NCBI RefSeq assembly: GCF_030272615.1 | Contig: NC_081406.1 | Location: 399,296,939 to 399,360,938, forward strand | Origin: Cryptomeria japonica | Taxonomy: Eukaryota; Streptophyta; Pinopsida; Cupressales; Cupressaceae | Length of the DNA: 64,000 nt | Direction of reading: 5' to 3' | Shown: positions 50,096-61,291 of the stretch, in pieces | How the letters are laid out: every line of letters begins with the position of its first letter | How positions within the stretch are numbered: position 1 is the first letter of the stretch | Notes under the pieces: generated by a model | Seen by the model: only the letters and a program-made list of their open reading frames with translations | The model's database searches: none | Told to the model about the DNA's origin: nothing | Translations under genes and position numbers: made by a program

Positions 50096-51150
50096 CTTTT
50101 TATTAATTTTGCAAATATTGTATGTTGCATTCCTCATTTCTGCTTCTCGACTGTCATTTTCCCGAACCTAACTTGTAGATTGTTGGTTTTGCAGGTACTT
50201 ATTTCACTGTGAAAGACCGGAGTCATAAACTATTTCACCACCAAAGAATGCAATATAAACTACTAACTTTGTTTGCAGCCGTGGGATTTTACACTTATAT
50301 TTGTTAAATTAGGCACATAGACTAATTACAATGGAAATGAACAAACATTTCTTATGTGTCTTGATGATAGGCGAGTATGCTCTCACCTTTATTAGGTGAT
50401 CAGAAAGCTAGACTCATCCTTTGCTTTCAAAAGTGCATATCTTTAGAGGGCATGTCACAGTGGGAAAAAGAAATCACCCTGTGAGAACGACCCAAGTGAG
50501 TACAGATGGACCTGAACATTTCAACTCACTATAATAAATAGGTCTCTGATGATTAAAGTCTCAGAGAATGAGATTATTTGAGTTTTCTCTTTGAGATCTC
50601 TCATATCGGGCATTTTGTAGGGCCTCGCGGTCTCAATCACATTTACGTGACTACAGCTTGTTTTGGTACCTTGTCGGGATATAGGCCTCAATCATGCTTG
50701 CGTGACTTCAAGGGGTAATTTCAAACAAAATTCCTGACTAAGAACCATAAAAATAGAAACTACCCGATTCACCTCCGAAAGGGTGATAACCTTTGTGCAA
50801 GAGAGATAGTAACTCTCCCAAGACACTTGCCATATCGTGCCCTCATTAGCATTTGGAGTCGGATAATATGGCATTGAGAATCCATTGCATGAGACTCAGC
50901 GGCCATATTCTAATTAGCTATTGGGTGTGTACCTAAGTCAGCAAGCAAAGGTTTTCATTCTCAGCCAATCTCCTTAGGATAGACTGATTGATGTGTTTTT
51001 AACAATTAAAAACCTTTGAAACAAAAATATAATCTGATTTATGTGTTTGTAAGTCAAGTCAAGATATCATCCATTAAAATACAACAAACATTGAAAACTC
51101 AAACTTCAAACTGTCAAATTCACAAGTTTTGCAGCAGATTAGCTCTTTCA

Positions 51151-51339
51151 ATCCAAACAATCGCACCTACAGTGCAAACAGTCGCATCTACAGCCCAAAT
51201 AGTTGCATTAATAGTCCAAACATTAGCTTTTTCAGTTCAAACAGTTGCTATTTCAGTCCAAACATTAGCATTTACTATTCAAACATTAGTTCTTTCAGTC
51301 CAAACAGTCGCATTTTCAATCCAAAGGTTAGCTCTCTTG
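51151..51339 (+). repeat. 21-bp repeat array 2 in D leader (nine units)
   Basis: Units such as GTCCAAACATTAGCATTTNC are in register with arrays 1 and 3. The core YCAAACANTNGC is better conserved here. Confidence 0.88.
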
Positions 51340-51505
51340 GTGTTAATGTCAAATTTCTCATATTTCAACATTAACTCTCAAAGGTTGAGCATATTACAGA
51401 GTTGGGTCAAAATTGTAATCTCCTAAGTTCAAACACTCAATTTACTAAACCTACATATCATTATTTGAACTTTAGAGTCACTGTATAGCAGATCAGAGTT
51501 CCTAG

Positions 51506-51715
51506 TTTGTCAGTCAGCATTTATGGTCTGTATGTCGGCATTTTTGGTCAGTATAGTAGCATTTTTGGTAAGTCTGTCAGAGTTTCTGGTCCAAACAACA
51601 ACGTTTCTGGTCTAAACAACAGCGTTTATGGTCTAAACAACAGAGTTCCTGGTCTAAACAATAGCAATTCTGGTCTAAACATCAGAGTTCTTGGTCATTT
51701 TGTTAGCGTTTCTGG
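51506..51715 (+). repeat. 21-bp repeat array 3 in D leader (ten units)
   Basis: Consensus TCTAAACAACAGCGTTTCTG plus G. The middle units differ by only one to three bases, so this array was amplified or homogenised most recently. Confidence 0.9.
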
Positions 51716-52223
51716 TAAAATACATCAAAATCAGAAAACAAAAACAACCCATTTCTCAAACAGTCAAACATAGAGAGTAGGTCATCTTCTTGGGTCATTT
51801 AATCAAGCTATCTTCTATCAAAAATAAATTCAAGAACAAGACACACAAAAAGTCTCAAGTATTCACCTCAAACAAGTTAAAGATCAAACACCTTAAAGTG
51901 TAACAACACATTGTCTTTGATAAACTGATTGTTCAAACATAGTTTCTCATCAGAATCTATCATCCTTTAATCACAAAACTACAACGCTTGATCAGAATAA
52001 CCTCGTTCTTTATCATCGGATATATCATTCCTATTTGAACTTGGTCATATCAAAAATCACAAAATTTGCACTCCAAAACTAAGATCGAAAAACTTGTAAA
52101 CAAGAAAATACTTGAAAAGATCATTTTGTGTTTATACATCTACAACTTTCACCTCAACAATTGATCACTTATAACAACACATTACTCAAGATTTAAACCC
52201 CAAAAAACATTCAAAACACGTGT

Positions 52224-53954
52224 ATGCCCGTTCTAACCAGGGCTCAAAGACGGAAAATTGTGGAAACAGAAATAGAAATGTTTGAGATAACTAAAGACTA
52301 TAGAACCATGGAACACGAAGATGAAATACAAGTTGAAGATGAAATACAAGTTGAAGAGGAAATAACAGAACAAAATATCAGAGACATCAAGAAAGATCCT
52401 CCATTAGACAAATTTATGAAGAAATTATTGGAGGGAGAAATAGAAAAATATTTCCTAATGTTAGCCAAATCTGGTGCTACACTCCCCCAAGATTTTGATG
52501 TAAACAAATTGAAACAAAAGAAAAGTGGTCCTCCTCCTAATGACAAACAATATGAGGACATCTTTGGTCTCAAAATTAATAACACGTCAATTCCTAGCAA
52601 CACCAGAAACAATGAGGAAACTTACATTCCCACAAGGGAGGAAGTAGAAATTCTAAATAAAACTCAATCCAATGAAGATACAAGAAGGGATAGAGAAAAT
52701 ACAAGAAGAGATCAATATATTCCTAGAATGCAAAATCATGGTCATACAAGAACAAATCATGTTGATAATCCTATCATGACTCTCACACAACAACTACAAA
52801 CATTGCAAACACAAATCCAAGATATGCAAAGAGGAAATGTTAGACGATACTCGCTTCAAGAAATATGTCCTTATCCCTTTGACAGAAACCTCAACATGAT
52901 ACCTTTTCATATAGGTTTCGAGACTCCGAGGTACGAAAAATATGATGGAAGCACTGACCCTCAAGATCACATAAGAGAATTTTGCACAATGAGCATGGAG
53001 TTTGCACATGAAGATACATACTTAATGAGACTATTTCCAAAAAGCTTAACTGGATTAGCCATGGAATGGTTCTCAAGACTTCCACCAAGAATCAGATCAT
53101 TTTCAGAGTTGGTGGGTAAGTTTGTATCCCAATATGCTTATAACATCCAACATGAAATAACAATGCTAGACCTATGTAACACAAAACAAAAAAGTAGAGA
53201 ACCCTTCATGACATTCTTACAACGATGGAGGTGGTTAGCTTCGAGGTATCCTCGTACAATGCCGGAGTATGAAAAAATGGACATTTTCATAGATAACTTA
53301 AATGATCAAATGAGCTATTACTTAAAAATGCAAGGAAATCAAAGTTTTGCAAAAATGATTGATAATGGAATCAGAATGGAAGAAACCATGATAAAGAAAG
53401 GTGAGTTGAAAATATTCAAAGAAGGAGTTCACCCTCCTAACAACACTAACAACAATAATCACAATGATAAATCAAAATTTTGGAATAGAAATTGTAATGT
53501 CGTCAATGACGGGATAGTGGATAACAACAATGTAAAACCAAAGCAACCGGTTTTCAACTTATCCAATCACTCAGCAGCAGCTCAACAAAACAACAATCAC
53601 CAAAAAGCAACTATCAAAAATTTCTTTCAAAGACAATTTACAAACATTGGTGAACCCCTTGGGTCCGCATTAAAAACACTCATCGCAAACAAATTGATTA
53701 CGTTACCAGAAGAAAGAAACTTTGAACCCAAGGTAAAACCTGCTTGGTGGAATGGCAACCATTACTGTGATTTCCATCGAAACAAAGGACACCAAAGAGA
53801 TGTTTGTCAACGATTAAAACATGTCATCCAAGATTTTATTGATAATGGAATAATAACTATGGATGGACATACAACAAACAAATCTCACACAGCTTTCAAA
53901 ACTCCACTTCCTAATTATGAGAAGGGTGAATCATCAATAGGGCAGAACGGTTAA
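52224..53954 (+). CDS. Element D Gag polyprotein (open frame intact)
   Basis: A 576-codon frame from MPVLTRAQRRKIVETEIEMF to a TAA. An acidic and Arg-rich N-terminus precedes the retrotransposon Gag core (about residues 235-395, with YDGSTDPQDHIREF, LTGLAMEWFSRLP and FDRNLNMIPFH upstream). An Asn-rich linker follows. Near the end lies a CX2H-X5-H-X4-C pattern (YCDFHRNKGHQRDVC), the zinc-binding form typical of Tat Gags. It would form the virus-like particle. It is the only full-length coding frame of any element in the window. Whether the terminal TAA is native or replaced a sense codon is unclear, since the same frame continues for about 65 codons. Confidence 0.92.
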   Translation: MPVLTRAQRRKIVETEIEMFEITKDYRTMEHEDEIQVEDEIQVEEEITEQNIRDIKKDPPLDKFMKKLLEGEIEKYFLMLAKSGATLPQDFDVNKLKQKKSGPPPNDKQYEDIFGLKINNTSIPSNTRNNEETYIPTREEVEILNKTQSNEDTRRDRENTRRDQYIPRMQNHGHTRTNHVDNPIMTLTQQLQTLQTQIQDMQRGNVRRYSLQEICPYPFDRNLNMIPFHIGFETPRYEKYDGSTDPQDHIREFCTMSMEFAHEDTYLMRLFPKSLTGLAMEWFSRLPPRIRSFSELVGKFVSQYAYNIQHEITMLDLCNTKQKSREPFMTFLQRWRWLASRYPRTMPEYEKMDIFIDNLNDQMSYYLKMQGNQSFAKMIDNGIRMEETMIKKGELKIFKEGVHPPNNTNNNNHNDKSKFWNRNCNVVNDGIVDNNNVKPKQPVFNLSNHSAAAQQNNNHQKATIKNFFQRQFTNIGEPLGSALKTLIANKLITLPEERNFEPKVKPAWWNGNHYCDFHRNKGHQRDVCQRLKHVIQDFIDNGIITMDGHTTNKSHTAFKTPLPNYEKGESSIGQNG

Positions 53955-54730
53955 GGTAAAGCAAAGGTAAACTATGCTCATGCATATGACAATGTGGTAA
54001 ATGTAATCATGGTTAAAGAGCAACAACATCACAAACCTGCTCATGTTATCACACAAAGTAAAGCCAAAGTGGTTTTGCTGGGTCCTACAACAAAAACGTC
54101 ATCCACTACCAAACAATACAATCTAGTGGATCAATTATAGAAAACACCCGCACAAATATCCATCTTAGAACTTTTTAAAACTGTCACCTGCACACAAAGA
54201 GATTCTTGAACGAGCATTAGTAGATACCACAGTGTCCAAAGATCTTGATATAGATCAATTCCAAACCATGGTGGGACACCTCACAACTCCTCACTGCTTA
54301 TCATTTACTGAAGAAGATGACATGTCCTTGCAACACCCCCACAACGCTCCTTTTCATATTGAAGTCCTCGTTCACAAAACGCAAGTTAAACGTGTTCTAA
54401 TAGATGGTGGAGTTGGCCTAAATATTTGTTCATTGAGTCTTGTTCATGCCTTGGGATATTCAGAAGATGCAGTTGATCCCTACAAAAAGAGCACCATAAA
54501 AGCCTATGATGAAGAAGAACGTTCCTCCAATGGAATTGTTATACTACCCATCAGAGTGGGACCTTTATAGAAAAACATAGCATGCCAAGTTCTGGACTTG
54601 GACTTATCATATAATATACTCCTGGGGAGACCATGGATACATGACTTGCAAGCTGTCCCATCATCCTATCATTAGTGTGTCGAATTTCCCTATGATGGAC
54701 AAGAAATCACAATATCTACAGATTAATATC
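53955..54730 (+). pseudogene. Element D protease region (broken)
   Basis: After the gag stop the frame continues to a TAG near 54137, then shifts. The frame to 54570 carries LERALVDTTVSKDLDIDQF, then the aspartic-protease core VLIDGGVGLNICS and, after a TAG at 54568, LDLSYNILLGRPWIH. The D-G-G active site and LGRPW block are the Tat forms. At least three stops and one frameshift make it inactive. Confidence 0.85.
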
Positions 54731-55883
54731 CATTCCAGTATTGCGGCAATCTAAAAATGGCTCAAGAAGTCATTGTTCCTCATAACAGGGAAGCGTCATC
54801 TTCGAACACACAATCCAAAGAACAATCCTTTGCCTCTATTTCATCAAGTTTGGAAAAACAAATGTAGTTAAGAGATCGAGGAAATGGAGAATACTCAATA
54901 TCACAATTACCACTCTCTCCTAAATCCTTTGGAAAACCATCAAACTCTAAACAACAACCAATTGTGAAATATCTTCCGATATTTGATGGAACATTCATTA
55001 GTGCTAGAACCTTGTCAGAGGAGACAAAAGACAAAGATGTGCTATAGTGGCTGTACAAAGATGAAGAAATTCAACAAAATGTCAACAATGTCAGAATACC
55101 TACAGAAAAATATGGAAAAGGATTCAACATTCTTCAAAAGATGGGATACACTAGAATAGGTCCTTAGGAAAAAGAAAAGAAGGTATATCAGAACCTATCC
55201 AGCCTCATAATCAGCAAGCTACAGACAAAGCAGGCTTAGGGTATGGACAAGTTACTCTACCAGAAGACACATTTTCTAACCACCACAAAGAAGAATATGA
55301 AAACAGATGAGAACAACTTGCAATTGAAAGGGAAGAAGCATCTACAAAGCAACGATCACAACCAAACATGAAATGGCAAAAGAAACAATCCTCAAATCAA
55401 CAAGAGAAACAAACCAATAATACCTCCCAAGCAGCATTAACTCTCAATCAAAACAAGCATGAACCTAGTACTAATCAAGGAGAACTGATAGTAAAGTTGA
55501 TAGAACTCAATCTCAATCTAGAAGAAGTTGAATGTGAAAGAAGGAAAGATATAGCAAGACAAACAGAAGAAACACATCAAAGGCTATATGAACAAATTTA
55601 TAGATTGCAAGCTGCAAGTGAGATAGATTCTGACAAATGGGAATGGGATTCCTATCATTCTAAAGAATCAACTGAAGAAAATTTCTTTAAAGAAGATGTA
55701 GGAGTTGATGTAGCTCACACGTATGCAGGGAAAACGTTAAGAACTAGTTCACTTGAATTAGAATCACATTCGACTGACTTAGACCTAATTGAGGACAATT
55801 AAGAAATTCTTGGGTGAGGTCATTCTGATGAGGGTACCGTTCTAGACATTGACATACATATCAAAAACTTTGATAACTCAATC
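54731..55883 (+). pseudogene. Element D protease-RT linker with G-patch-like segment and coiled coil
   Basis: Between protease and RT, 55111-55250 reads YGKGFNILQKMGYTRIGP, a TAG, then in another frame GISEPIQPHNQQATDKAGLG. The spacing of Gly-rich start, Leu, Lys-Met-Gly-Tyr, Gly-Ile-x-Glu-Pro-Ile and Ala-Gly-Leu-Gly fits the G-patch RNA-binding domain. Downstream, 55368-55802 has a coiled-coil stretch (LNLNLEEVECERRKDIARQT) and an acidic end. Stops and at least two frameshifts interrupt it. G-patch domains are known in betaretroviral proteases at the same place. I infer the domain from spacing and have not searched a profile. Confidence 0.65.
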
Positions 55884-58605
55884 ATGACCCTAAATACTCT
55901 CGAAACATCTCAACCAGATGATCCTTTACCTCTACTCCACCCCGAACTTATTGAATGGGAAAATGAAGGACATAGTGTCATTGATACCTTTCCAAATGAC
56001 TATGCCATATCCGTATATCTTAATGCAATTGAACCTGCAACAACTTCCACCAAGAATTTCAGCAACACATCTTCCAGTCAAGTGGGTGCCAAATCTCTTA
56101 GTCGCAAAAGTGAAAATAAAGAAAACAATATCAGGTCTAATGTTGAAAACCATTTCTTGGCAACATTAGATCAGGAAAAAGTAAAAAGAAAGGATGCATC
56201 TAACTATGAAAACCTCCTCAAGGCGTCGAAAGATGGGAGATTTGACACTTTACCTGAGTACTATCAAGAAAGGTCATCAATTTTGATCAAACCAATAGAA
56301 GCAGTTAATATTGGGACAACAGAGCAACCAAAGATCCTACATCCAACAACTTCTCTATCAGAAAAAGAAAGGAAAGAATATATGGAATTCTTTACACAAT
56401 GGCAAATCAATTTCACCTGGTCATATGCAGACATGCCAGGGTTGGATCCAGAGCTTATTATGCATCACTTGAATGTCAATCCAGGAGCCAAACTAGTCAA
56501 ACAAAAATTAAGAAAGATGCATCCACATATTTCTCTCTTGGTCAAAGCAGAACTAAAAAAATTACTGGATGTAGGATTCATCATACCTATAGCATATCCT
56601 CAATGGGTATCAAACATTGTTCCTATTTCAAAGCGAGACAAAAGTATCAAAGTATGCACAAACTTCAGAGATCTTAATAATGCATGTCCAAAGGATGACT
56701 TTCCTTTACCTAACATTGACATCATTGTAGATTTAACAGCTGGACACTCCATGTTTTCTCTAATGGATGGTTTCTCTGGATACAGTCAGATTAAAATAGC
56801 ACCTGAAGATTAAGAAAAGATAGCTTTCACATGTTCGTGGGGTACGTTCTATTGGAATGTCATGCCTTTTGGATTAAAGAATGCAGGTGCCACATATCAG
56901 AAAGCTATGACAACGATATTCCATGACATGATGCATACATTCATGGAAGACTATGTGGATGACATCTTGGCAAAATCATACAACAAAGAAGAACATATTG
57001 AAATACTGGAAAAGATCTTTGATTGGTTATAATAGTACAAGCTACGACTAAATCCTAAGAAATGTGCCTTTGGTGTCACTTCAAGAAAGCTATTAGGATA
57101 CATTGTTTCAGCTAGAGGTATCAAAGTAGATCCAGCTAAGGTCAAAGAAATCATGGAAATGGCATCTCCCAAGAATATAAGTCAACTCAAATCACTACAA
57201 GGAAGACTGCAGTCAATCAAAAGATTTGTGGCTCAATTAGCAGATAAATGTCAACCATTCACCCATCTATTTCATAAAAATGTTCATTTCAAGTGGTACC
57301 ATCAATGTGAGGATGCATTCAACAAGATCAAGGCATATCTCATGCAACCACCCATTCTAATGTCACCAATTCCAGACAAGCCATCATTTCTCTATGTATC
57401 GACCACTGAGATATCATTAGGAGTTTTGCTTGCACAACAGGATGCGAGCCATTTACTACATCAGCAGAACACTAGTGGGATACGAACTCAACTATTCCCC
57501 AACAGAAAAAGCATGCTTGGTGGTAGTTTTTACTTCTCAAAAATTAAGACACTATCTACTGTCTCACTCCATCAAGTTGATAGCTAAAATTGATCCATTG
57601 AAATATTTGCTCAGCAAGGCAACATTGATAGGACGACTAGCAAAATGGATCATGATCCTAAGTGAGTTTGATATTGAGTATGTAGATAGAAAAGCTATCA
57701 AGGGACAAGTCATCGTAGATCAACTAGCAGAGGCACCACTTCAAGATGATCATCCTCTACAGATTGAGTTTCTTGATGCCGATATCCTAACAGTCACAAC
57801 AAAAGCATGGCAACTATACTTTGATGGTTCATATACACAACACAAATTAGGAGCCAGAATTCTATTTATCACACCACAAGGTCATACCATCCCGAAAGCA
57901 TACAAATTAAGCTTTCCATGCACCAAAAACATTGCAAAGTATGAAGCTTTGGTTACAGGTATCAAAATGGTTGTGGAATGGAACATTACACAACTTCAGG
58001 TCTTTGGAGACTCTCAGTTTGTCATCAATCAAATCAATGATGACTATCAAACAAAAGATGACAAACTCATGCCTTACAAAAAGATGGTGGATGACTTCAA
58101 GAAATATTTTGTTGAAATCACTTTTGAACAAATTCCAAGAAATGATAACAAAGCAGCAGATGCCATGGCAACACTTGCTTCTCTATTACAAACACAGGAA
58201 AATCAAGAGCGTTATGAATTCCTGGTTGAAGAGTTGTTTTACCTGTCTCATAATTGTCCTGATTCCCAAACCATTTGTCAACTTATAGGACACGATTCCT
58301 CCCACTATGGACAAACTTACACATACCTAAAAGATAACATCTTACCTCCCAACTTATCAAAAAATCAAAAGAGAAACTTTATTCACCAATCCTCCCATTA
58401 TACTCTTGTCGCAGATACCCTATTTAAACGAGGTCTAGATGGTACTCTTTTAAGATGTCTCGAACAAGAAGAATCCAAGAAGGCCTTACAGGAAGTCCAT
58501 AATGGCATTTGTGGCACTCATTCAAGTGGTCTTACCCTTTCAAAAAAACTCATACATTTGGGCTATTATTGGCTGACTATGGAACAAGTCTTTTCAGATA
58601 GCTAG
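55884..58605 (+). pseudogene. Element D pol: RT, RNase H, second (archaeal-type) RNase H (broken)
   Basis: RT begins about 56390 (NFTWSYADMPGLDPELIMHH) and carries CPKDDFPLPNID, DGFSGYSQIKIAP and the catalytic YVDD in EDYVDDILAKS. A TAA at 56811 and TAA-TAG near 57030 interrupt it. RNase H 1 runs through LYVSTTEISLGVLLAQQD, with a frameshift near 57440, to GYELNYSPTEKACLVVVF and DQLAEAP. RNase H 2 starts near 57805: YFDGSYTQHKLGA, KYEALVTGI, VFGDSQFVINQI and NDNKAADAMATLASL, with the D, E and D residues visible. The frame then enters the integrase zinc region (GICGTHSSGLTLSKKL). Two RNase H domains identify Tat. Confidence 0.92.
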
Positions 58606-59557
58606 AACGTGCAAACAATGTCAAATCCATGGGAATTTGATCCATGCACTAGCACAAGAACTTCATGCTTTGGCAACATCTTGGCCTTTTTGTCAATGGG
58701 GTCTTGATCTAGTAGGAAAAATAAATCCTTCTTCATCAAATGGTCACAAATCCATCCTTGTAGCTATAGAATATTTTACAAAATGGATCGAGGCAGTACC
58801 TCTCACAAATATCACAGGAAAACAAATTGTTGCATTCATCTTGAATTACATCATCTGTCGCTATAGAATACCAATGACCATTATTACTGATAATGGGTGA
58901 CCATTCAAGAATCAAGATGTACAAGAGCTATGTGAGAAGTTTAAGATCCAACATAGATTCTCCACACCCTATTATCCACAAGGGAATGGGCAGGCAGAAG
59001 CATCTAACAAAACTATTATGAAAATCTTCAAAAAGATAGTGAACGATGCTGGGAAAGATTGGCATATTCAACTAAACCCTGCTCTCTGGGCCTACCGCAC
59101 TAGTATCCACACACCAATAGGTGCCACACCTTTCTCTCTTGTATACAGATAAGAAGCCGTATTGCCTATTAAAGTAGAGATTCCCTCTCTACGTGTATCA
59201 CTAAAAGGTCTCATCCCAGATGAAGAACAAAGAGTGTCTAGACTACAAGAGTTAGAACTGATCCAGGAACAAAGACAAAATGCCTTTGACCATTTAAAGG
59301 TATATCAGCAAAGAATATGCCGAAGTTATAATCACAAGGTCAAACCATCAATCTTTCAAGTTGGAGAACTAGTACTAAAGGAAAATCGACAAAATCAGTC
59401 AGATCGAGAAAAGAAAGGAAAATTTGAACCAAACTGGTTAGGTCCATTTGTGGTCACAACAGTATTTGGGTCAGGGGCATATCAGCTATCAACACAAGAT
59501 GGAGATCAGCTCGAGGAACCCATCAATAGCATGCATCTAAAGAAGTTTTATGTCTGA
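58600..59557 (+). pseudogene. Element D integrase (broken)
   Basis: A frameshift near 58595 leads into the second half of the zinc site (RTCKQCQIHGN). The catalytic core follows: FCQWGLDLVGKI (first Asp), MTIITDNG (second Asp) with a TGA directly after, and NGQAEASNKTIMK (Glu). All three catalytic residues are kept. A TAA near 59149 interrupts the run leading to EAVLPIKVEIPSLR. The C-terminal part (59162-59557) contains LVLKENRQ, NWLGPFVVT and LKKFYV, the GPF module. No chromodomain is visible. Confidence 0.9.
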
Positions 59558-59558
59558 A

Positions 59559-59660
59559 AAATCCAAAAACATTGAAAAAAGCAGAAAAATCCAAAAACAT
59601 TGGAAAAAGCAGAAAAATCCAAAAAACATTGGAAAAAGCAGAAAAATCCAAAAACAGTAA
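59559..59660 (+). repeat. 28-bp tandem repeat after element D pol
   Basis: Three full and one partial copy of a unit with AATCCAAAAACATTGGAAAA and GCAGAAA, starting directly after the integrase stop. Copies differ by one-base indels in the A-runs. Confidence 0.93.
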
Positions 59661-59895
59661 AAAAAAAATAAAAATGAGAAAAAGTGCAATAAAAACAGAT
59701 GGTGAAAACCTAGCAAACAGGCGCTATCTGTCAGCTAGCTCTACCATCTATTGGTTCACGCTTTCTTCCGCTTGCATTCATTTCCATCAACGTTGTTCAT
59801 ATTCATCATAAAGCCTTTTGTACATATGCAGGCATCCTAGGTGATTTCTCGTCATGGTTTGGATCATTGACTATATCATAATAAGGTTTGTTTCT

Positions 59896-59936
59896 AGGCT
59901 GGGGGCAAAATCCTAAACCTAGCTGGGGGCAAAAAG
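59896..59936 (+). other. Paired G-rich tracts after pol, polypurine-like
   Basis: AGGCTGGGGGCAAAA and AGCTGGGGGCAAAAAG occur 27 bases apart. Tat elements often have such a CTGGGGG motif after pol. No LTR start follows, so this is an internal tract and not the one next to the 3' LTR. Confidence 0.55.
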
Positions 59937-59939
59937 TTT

Positions 59940-61291
59940 TTGATCATTTTGAGCTTAATCAAAGTAGGTAGAACAATAGTCAAACAATGCTTGTTAAGCG
60001 AAAAACTAAGACACATCCAACATTGAACATAACATCACATTATCAACCATTAACTATCACATATCAATCTAAACATGACAAAACACATATCAATGGATGA
60101 TATATCTTGACTCATGATCTTAACACTTTGGCAATAATGGTTCATCTATTTTATTTGGATTTTCGCTGTCATGATTTCTGAGTAACTCCAGGATGTCTTT
60201 AACTAGAGGAACAAGGAAGGAACATGATACTTTTCTTGTCCACTATCTATAAATTAATCATCAATATGTGTAAATTTGTTTAAGGAAATGATCATCAGAG
60301 TATCATGGAAGACATTTCAGACTTGCATATAGAAATGGTTAATATTTCTTGTTTTATGCAAGCAACACTCTGGTCATCTTGGTTCAATTATACCTCGATG
60401 CTTGTGCTAACTTGCAATATCAAAACCCAGGAAAGTAGTGCTCAGGTCATCATGGTTCAATTATACCATTGATGTTTGCACTCACTTCCCACATTTTAAA
60501 GGCTCAATGATGAAACAAAGAAATGACTCCATGACCGGTCCAATCATCGCATTGCATTTTGTGTTTTGCATTTGCATTTTAAGATAGACCTGCATTTCAT
60601 TTTGCATGGGATCACAATGCTCATCTTTTCCAAGGCCAAAGCTAATATGGTGTTATCTCTCTTATTACGTGATTGAGTACATTGGACAATAACAAAAATA
60701 ATCAATTCATTCATCCTGCATGATAAGTTAGTTCATCTCATGTAATCATTGCATACCAAGGCATCATTCATATAAAGCATCAAATCATTCATTCATTTAA
60801 TAAGATCATTGCATGATATTCATCAAATCTTAAATCATATAAAATAACACCATTGCATTGTATTGCATCCATCTCATATTAACATGCATGATAAAATCAT
60901 AAAAAAATATCATAAACATAGAAAGCATTGCAATCGCACAAACATCACATAGAAATTATAAGCATCACCATACATATTTGCATTTGCATACATCATGTAA
61001 ATACTGCATCATCATATATCCATCATCTAGAATTCATAAGCATATAGAAATTAAAGCATACATCAAGCATACATCATGAAAGTAACTGCACATCATAATC
61101 ATATACCAAATAGAATACATCCATCATCTCATAGGTCATGTAGAACGAATAGGATCGACTGCATATCATATCATCAAAACAAGATCAATGTCCAAGGTAC
61201 AATGATATCACAAAATATATGAGATACATCACAAATATACATCGTAGGAATAATCAATATCTCATCACAAAAATGTGTGTACATAAATAGA
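59940..61291 (+). other. Element D 3' region, CAT-rich, non-coding
   Basis: No open frame of note. From 60540 to 61150 it is dominated by CATCAT, GCAT and ATCATA repeats with drifting period. An imperfect duplication of about 50 bases (60363 and 60437, both with TTCAATTATACC) lies before it. I see no gene. Confidence 0.7.

Larger units (their letters stand above)
49704..52223 (+). other. Element D leader between primer site and gag
   Basis: About 2.5 kb without a conserved coding frame. It holds three arrays of one 21-bp repeat family (listed separately), a non-repetitive block of about 1 kb (50096-51150), and an A-rich stretch before gag. Open frames of 88-136 codons through the arrays exist because 21 is a multiple of three. 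A long leader is usual in Tat elements. Confidence 0.8.

Noticed and set aside
49822-51773. Three repeat-protein frames with heptads (VQTLAFS, SGLNNSV types)
   Set aside because: The 21-bp period keeps any frame open. Two frames are open in array 1 and array 2, and no start context or flanking coding signal supports a protein; kept as repeats instead.
60540-61150. CAT-rich stretch as a possible satellite
   Set aside because: No fixed period; it reads as drifting simple sequence within the 3' region of element D.
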